The notes beneath the pieces are model-generated. The model did not search any database, was not told the DNA's origin, and saw only the letters and a program-made list of their open reading frames with translations. The position numbers and the translations under genes are program-made. A stretch of 64,000 nucleotides of DNA from Roseovarius sp. SCSIO 43702 (GTDB lineage Bacteria; Pseudomonadota; Alphaproteobacteria; Rhodobacterales; Rhodobacteraceae), in NCBI RefSeq assembly GCF_019599045.1, contig NZ_CP080623.1, forward strand, positions 2,502,501 through 2,566,500, read 5' to 3'. How positions within the stretch are numbered: position 1 is the stretch's first letter; every line of letters starts with the position of its first letter. Shown in pieces: positions 19,400-27,426 of the stretch.

Positions 19400-19765
19400 T
19401 CAGATTTCGATATCTTCGCCCGGCTCCGGCTCGACCATCTCGGCGGGGGTCTTCTTGCGGATGATGATGTCGCCATTGGGGAGCATCTCGGGCGGATGGT
19501 AGTTCGACAGATCCTCGATCCGGCCCATGATGTCGGCCAGCGCCGGCCCCATCTCGCGAACGAATTCGCGCATCCCCGGCTCGAGGTTCCGCGCCAGTTC
19601 GCGCAGGTCCTTCATGGCCGGCTCCATCTCCTGCGCGAGCCCTTCGAATAGGAGGCGCGCGCCTTCCTCCATGAGCGACAGGCCGTCGCCCTCCTTGTCA
19701 TCCTGTGCAAGGGCAGGGCCGGAAAGACCGACAGCAAGGGCGGAGGTGAGGATGAGATGTTTCAT
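19400..19765 (-). CDS. Small secreted helical protein of unknown function
   Basis: The protein has 121 residues with a clear signal peptide (MKHLILTSALAVGLSGPALAQ). The mature protein is acidic and mostly amphipathic helix (about 30-85), with repeated Glu-Pro-Met/Arg turns (MEPAMKDL, LEPGMREF). It ends in a conserved-looking PPEMLPNGDIIIRKKTPAE segment and an acidic tail. Similar short proteins occur across Rhodobacterales, but I know of no function. It converges with ppx (14-base gap). Its upstream region holds repeat copy B. Confidence 0.78.
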   Translation of the reverse strand: MKHLILTSALAVGLSGPALAQDDKEGDGLSLMEEGARLLFEGLAQEMEPAMKDLRELARNLEPGMREFVREMGPALADIMGRIEDLSNYHPPEMLPNGDIIIRKKTPAEMVEPEPGEDIEI

Positions 19766-19831
19766 GACCTAAAATATAGGCGCATGTCGCGGGTTGTGAA
19801 GGCAGGGCGTGTTCATCTTGGCGAAACTTCG

Positions 19832-19931
19832 GTTAACGCCCTTATTTTGCGGGATTTCGACGTCGGTATCCATGTCGGTATCCACGTCGGTATCACGTCG
19901 GTGCGACCGCGCGTTGCGTTAGGGGGTTAAC
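19832..19931. repeat. GTTAAC-bracketed tandem repeat, copy B
   Basis: GTTAAC palindromes at 19832-19837 and 19926-19931 bracket three to four tandem 12-base units of the type CGTCGGTATCCA (19860-19901), the reverse complement of the unit at 8500-8523. On the minus strand it reads GCACCGACGTG followed by GATACCGACGTG repeats, 21 bases after GTTAAC; copy A has 23. It lies upstream of the small secreted-protein gene. Confidence 0.6.
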
Positions 19932-19943
19932 GAAGCGCGCGGG

Positions 19944-20948
19944 TCAGATATCGATGTCGAGCGTGACCGGAAAATGATCGGACGCGGTGAGCAGCGCCTC
20001 GCGCAGTTCGGGCACGCGCCAGCAGTCGGGATCGTCGAAAGGGTGCCAGATCCGCCAGTGCGGCGCCTTCGCGCAGAGATCGGGCGAGACCATGATGTAG
20101 TCGAGCAACGCCTGCATGTAGCGCCTGGTATCGGCGAGGTAGAAACGCGAGGTGCTGTGCCGGGGTCCGATGCGGCGGGTGAGCGCATCGCGGGCATGGG
20201 GGTCGAAAAGCGCGTCCTGCCCCTCGCCCATCACGATCTCGACCGAGGAGCGCCCGAAGAGGTTTTCGTATTCGTCGAGGCCGGGACCGTCGTTCAGGTC
20301 GCCCATGAGGATCACCGGCTCGCCCAGCGCGAGATGTTCGGCCACCCGGGCGCGCAGCCAGATCGCCTGCGCCAGCTGTTTGCGGCGGTTGGCGATGCCG
20401 ATACGCATGAGCGCGGCCTCGGTCGTGGCGCCGTGTGGCGCCTTGGACTTGAGGTGCACGCCGATCATGCGGATCGCGGTTCCCGACGCGGTGCGCGCGG
20501 CAAGCTCGAGCGGCGGCTTGGAGAAGGTCACGACATCCTCGGTGGCGTCGATGTCGAGGTCGATGCGGAAGGAGCCGTCGAAACGTGGCGCGGCGCCGGC
20601 GCCGCCTTGCGGATCATGCGCGACCGAGAGCGCGTCCGGATCGTGGAGCATCGCGATTTCCTGCTGGGTGTCGTTGGGAAACCCCAGCACCGCGGCACGG
20701 GCACGCAGCCCCATGGCGGCCGCGAACCCCTCGAGCGCGCGCACGGTTGAGCGGCGGCTGTTCTGGTCGGGCGCCTCGATCACCATGATCGCATCCGCGT
20801 CGAGCGCGGTGAGAACTGTGCCGATGGCGGCGATCTGGTCGGAGCGCGTGACGTCGCGGCGCGCGGACCAGCCGCCATCGTCGAGCAGCCTGCCGGCGTC
20901 GTCGAAGAGCGCGTTGAACCATTCGATGTTATAGGTCGCGATCCGCAT
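19944..20948 (-). CDS. Endonuclease/exonuclease/phosphatase (EEP) family protein
   Basis: This 334-residue EEP-fold protein starts at MRIATYNIEWFNALF, with the metal-binding Asn-Ile-Glu. IMVIEAPD, VHLKSKAPHG, GDLNDGPGLDEYE and SDHFPVTLDID supply the remaining active-site residues, all present. Members cleave DNA, phospholipids or phosphoesters, and the substrate is not evident. There is no signal peptide, so it is cytoplasmic. The start at 20948 overlaps the last 20 bases of the DnaJ-like gene upstream. Confidence 0.87.
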   Translation of the reverse strand: MRIATYNIEWFNALFDDAGRLLDDGGWSARRDVTRSDQIAAIGTVLTALDADAIMVIEAPDQNSRRSTVRALEGFAAAMGLRARAAVLGFPNDTQQEIAMLHDPDALSVAHDPQGGAGAAPRFDGSFRIDLDIDATEDVVTFSKPPLELAARTASGTAIRMIGVHLKSKAPHGATTEAALMRIGIANRRKQLAQAIWLRARVAEHLALGEPVILMGDLNDGPGLDEYENLFGRSSVEIVMGEGQDALFDPHARDALTRRIGPRHSTSRFYLADTRRYMQALLDYIMVSPDLCAKAPHWRIWHPFDDPDCWRVPELREALLTASDHFPVTLDIDI

Positions 20949-21627
20949 GGTCCCGTGCCTCGTTGATCTCTTCCCACGCGCGGTTGATGGCCACCATGCG
21001 TTTCTCGGCGAGCTTGATCGCCTCCTCCGGCACCCCGCGCGCGAGCATCCGATCGGGATGCGTGTCCCGAACCTGGCGGCGCCAGGCATCTCGGATCTCG
21101 TCGAGAGGCGCATCGCGAGAGACGCCGAGCACGGCGTAGGGATCGCGCGGGGCGCCTTCGACGAAACGGGCGCGGATGGCGCGGAAGTCGGCTTCGGGCA
21201 ACTCGAAGAGCTCGGCCACCCGTTCGAGGAACAGATCCTCGTTGGGATGATAGACCCCATCCGCCATGGCGATGTGAAAAAGCCCCTCCATGAGATCGCA
21301 AAGCGCCGCGCGCTCGCCCGCGAACATGGTGCGGATACGCGCGGCATATTCCTCGAACCCCGCCACGTCCTGCCGGGCGAGGTTGAAGACCCGCGCCGCG
21401 CCGGGCTCGTCGTCACGGGCGATCTGGAACACCTCGCGGAAGGCCGTCACCTCGTCACGGGTCACGAGCCCGTCGGCCTTGGCCATCTTGGCCGAGAGCG
21501 CGATGACCGCGATGGTGAAGGCCACCGTCCGCTCGGGCGGGGTGCGCAGGCGGTCGAAGACGACCGTGAGGCTTTCGCCGGCGGCGAGCGCGGAGATGGC
21601 GTCGGAGATGCGGGACCAGAGAGACAT
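20929..21627 (-). CDS. TerB-DnaJ fusion (DjlA-like co-chaperone)
   Basis: The protein has 232 residues. An N-terminal TerB-like helical domain (about 30-150: IALSAKMAKADGLVTRDEV and FHIAMADGVYHPNED, the paired acidic metal-binding-like repeats) is joined to a C-terminal J domain (about 165-230) with the essential HPD motif in RDTHPDRML. This layout is that of DjlA, but without its N-terminal membrane helix. It would recruit DnaK. The start at 21627 (MSLWSRISDAISAL) is preferred over upstream codons that only extend into non-conserved sequence. Confidence 0.88.
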   Translation of the reverse strand: MSLWSRISDAISALAAGESLTVVFDRLRTPPERTVAFTIAVIALSAKMAKADGLVTRDEVTAFREVFQIARDDEPGAARVFNLARQDVAGFEEYAARIRTMFAGERAALCDLMEGLFHIAMADGVYHPNEDLFLERVAELFELPEADFRAIRARFVEGAPRDPYAVLGVSRDAPLDEIRDAWRRQVRDTHPDRMLARGVPEEAIKLAEKRMVAINRAWEEINEARDHADRDL

Positions 21628-21706
21628 GGAACGGATGATAGAGGGTTTCGGGCACGGTGTGGATGGGCGAATGGGCGCGCTCGGAAGTGACGGGCAAAGT
21701 CGAGCG

Positions 21707-22195
21707 TCAGAGGGAGCGGTGGAGGAGCAGGAGGTCGATCTCGCGGTCGAACTTGTAACCGGCCTTCGGGATGACACCGGCACGGGTGAAGCCCATGCGC
21801 TCGTGAAAGGCAATGGCACCCGGGTTCTCGGCGCTGATCCCGGCAACAAGGCCGCTTACCCCCGCCGCCCGAGCATGCTCGATCAATGCCGAGAGAAGCG
21901 CCCGGCCCCTGCCCTGACCACGGTGATCTGGCGCGAGAATGATCGTGTGCTCCATCGTGCGGGCGTAGCCCGCGCCGGGGCGGAACTGTGCGTAGGTCGC
22001 GAAGCCTGCAAGCGCGTCGGCATGCTCGGCCACGAGGAAGGCGTGTCCGGCCACCGATTTCGCCACGATGTCGGCCGCGATGTCATCGGCGGTCCTGGGT
22101 GTCGCGGTGAAGGTGAAGGGGGTGTCGCGGACAACCGGCGCCCAGAGCGCCGCGATGGCGGACGCGTCGTCGGGCGTGGCTGCCCGGAGCATCAT
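21707..22195 (-). CDS. GNAT acetyltransferase, phosphinothricin-acetyltransferase-like
   Basis: This 162-residue single-domain GNAT has the acetyl-CoA pyrophosphate loop DHRGQGRGRALL (motif A) and ISAENPGAIAFHERMGF (motif B). The overall layout resembles the Pat/Bar and MnaT subgroup (TPFTFTATPRTADDI near the start), which acetylates amino acid analogues such as methionine sulfone. The native substrate is unknown. The start ATGATG overlaps the VOC gene stop (22192), indicating coupling. Confidence 0.86.
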   Translation of the reverse strand: MMLRAATPDDASAIAALWAPVVRDTPFTFTATPRTADDIAADIVAKSVAGHAFLVAEHADALAGFATYAQFRPGAGYARTMEHTIILAPDHRGQGRGRALLSALIEHARAAGVSGLVAGISAENPGAIAFHERMGFTRAGVIPKAGYKFDREIDLLLLHRSL

Positions 22196-22803
22196 GCGAG
22201 CGCGCGTGGCCCCGACGGCGTGTCGATGATGGCCGATAGGGCGACGGGGCCTTCTTGGTAGCGGACAAGCGGGGTCTGAAGGAGCGGGGAGAGCCGGGCG
22301 CGCAGGTCGCGGGCCTCGGGGTGGGTCACGACGAGTTCGCGCAGGGCGCACCCGGCCTCGGGGAGCCGCGCGGCGGGATGCGCCTCGCAATCCCACTGCA
22401 TGATCGCGGGGTGGCAATCGTTGAAGGGCAGGATGCCGGTGTCGGGCACCGCCATGCGCCATGCCAGATCGCCCCGGGTGAGCGAGACGGGCGTGCCCGC
22501 GCCGGGAAGCCGTGCGAGATCGGCGTCGAGATCGGTCGAACGGCAGATCCAGTTGCCGAGGCGCGGCGGGCCGCCGAAACTGTCGAGATCGAACCACCGC
22601 GGCTGTTGCGCGCCGGTCGCCTCGGGGTCGATGGCGATCACCTCGAGATAGAGGCCGTCCGCCAGCCCCAGAAGCATGTTGTGCGTCCCAAACCGCGCGT
22701 GGCGGCCGCCCGGCACCATCTCGACACCGAGCAAGCCCTCGACCCAGCGGCGCCCCTCGTCGAGGGTCTCGCAGGCGACAGCGATGTGATCGAGCGCGAG
22801 CAT
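22192..22803 (-). CDS. VOC superfamily (glyoxalase-3-like) protein
   Basis: This 203-residue protein begins LALDHIAVACETLDEGRRWVE, the first betaalphabetabetabeta module with a putative metal His. GTHNMLLGLADGLYLEVIAID supplies a second ligand Glu. The second half (PFNDCHPAIMQWD, LRELVVTHPEA) matches the Glyoxalase_3/VOC-like layout. The catalysed reaction is unknown. The start at 22803 has AAGGA nine bases upstream. It is coupled to the acetyltransferase gene downstream. Confidence 0.82.
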   Translation of the reverse strand: MLALDHIAVACETLDEGRRWVEGLLGVEMVPGGRHARFGTHNMLLGLADGLYLEVIAIDPEATGAQQPRWFDLDSFGGPPRLGNWICRSTDLDADLARLPGAGTPVSLTRGDLAWRMAVPDTGILPFNDCHPAIMQWDCEAHPAARLPEAGCALRELVVTHPEARDLRARLSPLLQTPLVRYQEGPVALSAIIDTPSGPRALA

Positions 22804-23015
22804 GTCGTTTTCCTTGTGAAATGGGTGGTTTCGATAGTGCACAGGCGTCCGGTTGCGCCACTTTCGTAGCAGATTGAAACAAACCGAGAAGGATGACAAT
22901 GCTCCCGCGCGCGATGGGCCGCTTCGAATTAGGGCTTCCGGCCGATCCATGACGCGACGGCGTGGCCTGCCCTGCCCGAGGAGATCGAGGGGGCCGGGAC
23001 GGAGACGCAGGCAGC

Positions 23016-23522
23016 CTAGATCGCGGTGCGGATCAGCGCGGCGATCGCCCAGAGAGCGACGGCGACGGTCGGATAGAAGGTCGCCGCGAAGCCGAAGGCG
23101 CGGAGCGGCGGGGCCAGATGATACCCCAGCCAGAAGAGAAGTCGCGCCATGGCGAAGCCGAGACCCAGTGTCACGATCATGCCCGGCCCCCGAGCGCCGA
23201 GGAGCACCGCGGCGGCGGGCCAGATGGCAAGTGCAAGGGCCAGTTGCTCGACCGTGTTGGAGATGACGCGGAGGTCGATCGCCGCCGGGTGGTCGGCGGG
23301 GGGCGCGTCGCCGTCGATCAGCGTTTCATCGAAGAACCGTCGCGCGGCCATGCGGCCCAGCATGAGCATCAGGACCAGGCCGGGTGCCAGGAACGCGGTC
23401 ATGATGACCGGCATCAGGGTGAAGACCGGGAGGGTGATGACCCATCCGCCGATCCAGAGAAGCGCCATGGTCCAGAGCGCACCACCCGCCATGCCGAGCA
23501 TGATCCGGTTGCGCGCGCGCAT
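23016..23522 (-). CDS. MAPEG family membrane protein
   Basis: The protein has 168 residues and four hydrophobic segments (about 10-30, 35-55, 95-115, 120-165). The middle motif ISNTVEQLALALAIW matches the Asn..Glu segment of MAPEG proteins (membrane-associated glutathione/eicosanoid metabolism), and GFAMARLLFWLGYHL matches the arginine-containing helix. Enzyme activity is uncertain. It begins 3 bases after the recN stop on the same strand and may be the last gene of that transcript. Confidence 0.8.
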   Translation of the reverse strand: MRARNRIMLGMAGGALWTMALLWIGGWVITLPVFTLMPVIMTAFLAPGLVLMLMLGRMAARRFFDETLIDGDAPPADHPAAIDLRVISNTVEQLALALAIWPAAAVLLGARGPGMIVTLGLGFAMARLLFWLGYHLAPPLRAFGFAATFYPTVAVALWAIAALIRTAI

Positions 23523-23525
23523 CTC

Positions 23526-25175
23526 CTACCCCGCCATGAGCGACGTGGCCGCCGCGCGCGCCTCGTCGGTGATGCGGTCGCCCGAAAGCATGCGGGCGAT
23601 CTCGTCCACGCGGTCCGGTGGCGCGAGGGGAATGACGCGCGAGAGGGTCTCGTCGCCCGTCGTGCTTTTCTCGACGCGCCAGTGGTGATCGGCGAGCGCG
23701 GCCACCTGCGGAGAATGCGTGACGACGAGGACCTGTCCGTTCGCCGCCAGCGCCGCCAGCCTGCGCCCCACCGCATCCGCCGTGGCACCGCCCACGCCGC
23801 GGTCGATCTCGTCGAAGATCAGGGTGAGGCCCGAGGCTTCGCCCACCAGGCAGACCTTGAGCGCGAGGAGAAAGCGGCTGAGCTCGCCGCCCGAGGCGAT
23901 GCGGTTGAGCGGACCGGACGGGGCGCCGGGGTTGGTCGCGACCTCGAAGGTCACGTCGTCCACGCCGGTGGGGCCAGGTTCGGCCGGTGTGATGCGGGTG
24001 GTGAATACCGCGCGCTCCATCCTGAGCGGGGCGAGCTCGGTCGTGACGGCGCTGTCGAGGCGGGCGGCGGCCTCGGTCCGCGCCGCGGTGAGGCGGGTCG
24101 CGGCGTCGGTATAGGCGGTGTCACGCCCGGCGAGGTCGGCGCGCAGGGCCGCCACGCGATCGTCGCCCTGATCGAGGGACGCAAGCCGCGTGCGCAGATC
24201 TTCGGCGAACTGCCCCAGGTCATCGGGAGCGACATCGTGCTTGCGCGCCAGCGCGCGGATGGCGAAGAGCCGTTCCTCGCAGGCCTCGAGCTCGTTGGGG
24301 TCGAAATCGAGCGCATCGAGACAGGTGGCGATGCCGCGCGCGGCCTCGTCCAGCTCGACCATGGCGCGGCCGAGCGCGGCCATGGGCTCGTCAAGCTGTC
24401 CCTCGGCGCGGTCGGCCACGCCTTCGAGCCAGCGCAGCGCATCCGCGGAGGCACCTTCGGCGCCATCGGTGCCGATGGCCTGCGCGGCGCGGGCGATGTC
24501 CTCGCGGATCTTCTCGGCGCCCTGCATCAGGCGGCGGCGGGTGTCGAGCGCCTCGTCCTCGCCCGGCTGCGGGTCGAGCGCGTCGAGCTCGGAGACAGCG
24601 TGGCGCAGGAAGTCCTCCTCGGCGCGCATGGCCTCGAGCGCCGCCTCCGCCTCGGCAAGCGCGCGGGCGGCGGCGGCGCGGGCGCGCCACGCGTCGCGCA
24701 GGGCAGCGAGGAGCGGCTCGTGCTGGCCATACTGGTCGAGAAGCGCGCGGTGGCCGCGCGGGTTGAGAAGGCCGCGGTCGTCATGCTGGCCGTGTAGCTC
24801 GATCAGCGTGTCGGACAGCTGTCGCAGCACCTCGCCCGAGCAACGGCGGTCGTTCACCCACGCGGTCTTGCGCCCGTCCGCAGTGTTGACGCGGCGCAGG
24901 ATGAGCGTGTCGTCCGCCGGCAGGCCCGCCTCGGCCAGGACCGCATGGGCGGGATGATCGGCAGGCAGATCGAACTCGGCCACGACCTCGCCCTGAGCGA
25001 CCCCCTGGCGGACAAGCTCGGCCCGACCGCGCCAGCCCAGCACGAATCCGAGGCTGTCGAGCAGGATCGACTTGCCGGCGCCCGTTTCGCCGGTGAGCAC
25101 GTTGAGGCCGGGCCGGAACTCGAGCTCAAGCCGGTCGATGATGAGCATGTCGCGAATATCAAGACTTCGCAGCAT
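23526..25175 (-). CDS. recN: DNA repair protein RecN
   Basis: The 549-residue SMC-like ATPase has Walker A GETGAGKS (about 29-36), a long helical coiled-coil middle (about 155-360), signature ASGGELSRFLLALK and Walker B TLIFDEIDRGVGG, with the IELHGQHDDRGLLNPRGHR block typical of RecN. It acts in recombinational repair of double-strand breaks. The length is normal. It lies downstream of bamD, the common alphaproteobacterial order lpxC-bamD-recN. Confidence 0.95.
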   Translation of the reverse strand: MLRSLDIRDMLIIDRLELEFRPGLNVLTGETGAGKSILLDSLGFVLGWRGRAELVRQGVAQGEVVAEFDLPADHPAHAVLAEAGLPADDTLILRRVNTADGRKTAWVNDRRCSGEVLRQLSDTLIELHGQHDDRGLLNPRGHRALLDQYGQHEPLLAALRDAWRARAAAARALAEAEAALEAMRAEEDFLRHAVSELDALDPQPGEDEALDTRRRLMQGAEKIREDIARAAQAIGTDGAEGASADALRWLEGVADRAEGQLDEPMAALGRAMVELDEAARGIATCLDALDFDPNELEACEERLFAIRALARKHDVAPDDLGQFAEDLRTRLASLDQGDDRVAALRADLAGRDTAYTDAATRLTAARTEAAARLDSAVTTELAPLRMERAVFTTRITPAEPGPTGVDDVTFEVATNPGAPSGPLNRIASGGELSRFLLALKVCLVGEASGLTLIFDEIDRGVGGATADAVGRRLAALAANGQVLVVTHSPQVAALADHHWRVEKSTTGDETLSRVIPLAPPDRVDEIARMLSGDRITDEARAAATSLMAG

Positions 25176-25217
25176 AGAGCGAATCCCGTCCGGGCGGGCC
25201 CTACCCCGCCGCCGTTG

Positions 25218-26069
25218 TCAGAGCCATTCGCCCTTGATCATCTGGCGATAGATCTTGCGCAGCCAGTTGTCGCCCGCGGGTTCGGGCCGCAGTCCGCGTG
25301 CGGTGAGAAGCGCGTAGCTGTCCTCGTACCACCGGGTGGCGCGGAAGTTGTGGCCCAGGATCGCGCCGGCGGTCTGCGCCTCGTTGTTGAGGCCAAGCGA
25401 GAGATATGCCTCGACCAGCCGGTGCAGCGCCTCGGGCGTGTGCGAGGTGGTCTGGAAATCCTCGACCACGACGCGGAAACGGTTGATCGCGGCGCTGAAA
25501 TGGTCGCGCTTGAGATAGTAGCGGCCGACCTCCATCTCCTTCGACGCGAGATGATCGAAGGCGAGGTCGAATTTCAGGATCGACGAGCGCGCATATTCGC
25601 TGTCGGGATAGATCTCGATCACCTTGCGCAACTCCTGGAGCGCGAGGAAGGTCAGGCCCTGGTCGCGGCCGACCTCGTCGATCTGGTCATAATAGCTGAG
25701 CGCGAGGAGATACTGCGCATAGGCCGCATCCTCATCCGTGGGATAGAAGTCGATGTAACGCTGCGCGGCGGCGCGGCTCGCCTCGTAATCCTTGTCGAGG
25801 TGATGGGCGTAGGCCTGCATGATCACCGCGCGCTTGGTCAGGTTGGAATAGGGATAGAGCCTCTCGACCTCGGCGAAGCTCTGGGCGGCGAGATCGGGAT
25901 TGTTGTTCGACAGGTCGTATTCGGCGCGTTCGAAAATCTGCTGGGCGGTGTAATTCTCGTAATCCAGCTCGCCCCGCTCGACCCGGCCGCGGATGGTCGA
26001 ACACCCGGCCACGAAGGCCACGAGGACAAGGGATCCGATCAGCTTTGTCCGGAAGGTGCCGAAAGTCAT
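25218..26069 (-). CDS. bamD: Outer-membrane protein assembly factor BamD
   Basis: This 283-residue lipoprotein has a signal peptide ending in the lipobox FVAGC (lipidated Cys23). Five TPR-like helical pairs follow (for example IFERAEYDLSNNNPDLAAQSFAEVERLYPYS, split over two helices). It belongs to the YfiO/BamD family and works in the BAM complex at the inner face of the outer membrane. It lies between lpxC (216 bases upstream) and recN (42 bases downstream). Confidence 0.94.
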   Translation of the reverse strand: MTFGTFRTKLIGSLVLVAFVAGCSTIRGRVERGELDYENYTAQQIFERAEYDLSNNNPDLAAQSFAEVERLYPYSNLTKRAVIMQAYAHHLDKDYEASRAAAQRYIDFYPTDEDAAYAQYLLALSYYDQIDEVGRDQGLTFLALQELRKVIEIYPDSEYARSSILKFDLAFDHLASKEMEVGRYYLKRDHFSAAINRFRVVVEDFQTTSHTPEALHRLVEAYLSLGLNNEAQTAGAILGHNFRATRWYEDSYALLTARGLRPEPAGDNWLRKIYRQMIKGEWL

Positions 26070-26284
26070 ACTGGATGCGTCCCCAAATCCACGTCGCTAG
26101 GCGATGTTTACCGCATCGCCCGACACGGTGCTAGCATAGAAATCCCCGGTGCAAAACGGGGGCCGTGCATTTTGTCATCCATGCCGCATGGCGGGTGTGG
26201 CACAGGCGCAAGGCACGGAGATTCATCGAGGGTTTTGGACGAGATGAGAGTGCCGCCACCGCCTTCGGCAGGGGCGCGCCGGTA

Positions 26285-27205
26285 TCACGCGACCTTGGGA
26301 ATCTCGCCCCAGTGGACGCCGGCGCCGGGCAGCTTGGCCGCGAGACGATCGTCGCATTCCACCCATTCGACAGCGCCGGGCGTCGCGAAGAGAACGCGCA
26401 GCAATTCGTTGGTCAGCGCGTGACCCGCGCGACTTCCCTCGTAATGGCCGAGGATGGGCGCACCGGCGAGCGCCAGGTCGCCCAGGGCGTCGAGCATCTT
26501 GTGGCGCACGGCCTCGTCGGCGTGGCGCAGGCCGCCGGGGCTCAGCACCTTGTCGCCGTCGAACACCACCGCGTTGTCAAGCGTGCCGCCCCGTGCGAGG
26601 CCGTTGGCGAGCATCGTGTCGATATCGGCCTTGCGGCAGAAGGTGCGGCTGTCGGAAAGTTCGCGCACGAAACTGCCGTTGGACATGTTCAGGCGTTTCT
26701 TCTGAACGCCGATGGCCGAATCGGCGAAGTCGATGTCGAATTCGATGAGAAGCGCATCATGGGGCGAGAGACGCGCGCGGGCCGCGCCGCGCGCGACCTC
26801 GACGGGTTTCAGAACCCGGAGCGCGAGGACCGGCGCATCGAGACGGGTCAGACCGGCGGTGAGGATGCCGCGCACGAAGCTGATCGAGCTGCCGTCGAGA
26901 ATGGGCACTTCGGGACCGTCGACCGTGACCAACGCGTTGTGGATGCCGCAGCCCATGAGCGCGGCCATGACATGCTCGACCGTCGAGACCGAGGTGCCGT
27001 GTTCGTTCTCAAGCCGGGTGCAAAGCGGGGTCTGGACGACATGATCCCAGAGCGCCGGGATATCGGCCGCCTCTGCCGCCACGTCGAGCCGGCGAAACCG
27101 GATGCCCGCGCCCGCCGCGGCCGGATGGATACAAAGGCGAGCCGGGGCGCCGGAATGGAGCCCGATCCCTTCGAATTCGGCGATTTGTCCGATCGTTGTC
27201 TGCAC
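26285..27205 (-). CDS. lpxC: UDP-3-O-acyl-N-acetylglucosamine deacetylase LpxC
   Basis: This 306-residue enzyme catalyses the committed step of lipid A synthesis. Zn ligands are visible as the His in STVEHVMAAL and the His and Asp in RHKMLDALGDL. GHYEGSRAGHALTN holds the catalytic His region. The start at 27205 reads MQTTIGQIAEFEGIGLHSG, the family's conserved N-terminus. It lies downstream of ftsZ but is separated from it by an intrinsic terminator, so it probably has its own promoter in the 221-base gap. Confidence 0.95.
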   Translation of the reverse strand: MQTTIGQIAEFEGIGLHSGAPARLCIHPAAAGAGIRFRRLDVAAEAADIPALWDHVVQTPLCTRLENEHGTSVSTVEHVMAALMGCGIHNALVTVDGPEVPILDGSSISFVRGILTAGLTRLDAPVLALRVLKPVEVARGAARARLSPHDALLIEFDIDFADSAIGVQKKRLNMSNGSFVRELSDSRTFCRKADIDTMLANGLARGGTLDNAVVFDGDKVLSPGGLRHADEAVRHKMLDALGDLALAGAPILGHYEGSRAGHALTNELLRVLFATPGAVEWVECDDRLAAKLPGAGVHWGEIPKVA

Positions 27206-27366
27206 GGTGTCCTCGACAGCCCGACGGGGCCTGTTGCCCGCATGGTTCGTTAACGAGGGGTTTAAGCGGGGGTTCCGAAACCCTCAACTCAATCTTTGCG
27301 ACGATTTGTAACATGCCCGCGAAAGGTGGCGGCAGGTATTCGCCGATGCACCCAACCCCTTGATCT

Positions 27367-27398
27367 CAAAAAAGAAACGGCCGCCCGTGGGCGACCGT
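27367..27398 (-). terminator. Intrinsic terminator downstream of ftsZ
   Basis: Read on the minus strand, ACGGTCGCC CACG GGCGGCCGT forms a nine-pair stem (one G-T) with a four-base loop, followed at once by TTTCTTTTTTT. It begins about 30 bases after the ftsZ stop and should end the division-gene transcript before lpxC. Confidence 0.85.
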
Positions 27399-27426
27399 CA
27401 AACTCACCTGACTAGGCAGGTTTATG

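Noticed and set aside
22930..23018. Short open stretch reading like the C-terminal end of a protein, in the gap before the MAPEG gene
   Set aside because: Only about 27 codons after a stop, no start or ribosome site, no recognisable family. Too little to call a pseudogene.
22962..24797. A 611-codon plus-strand frame opposite recN
   Set aside because: Composition-driven shadow; recN motifs on the other strand are complete.
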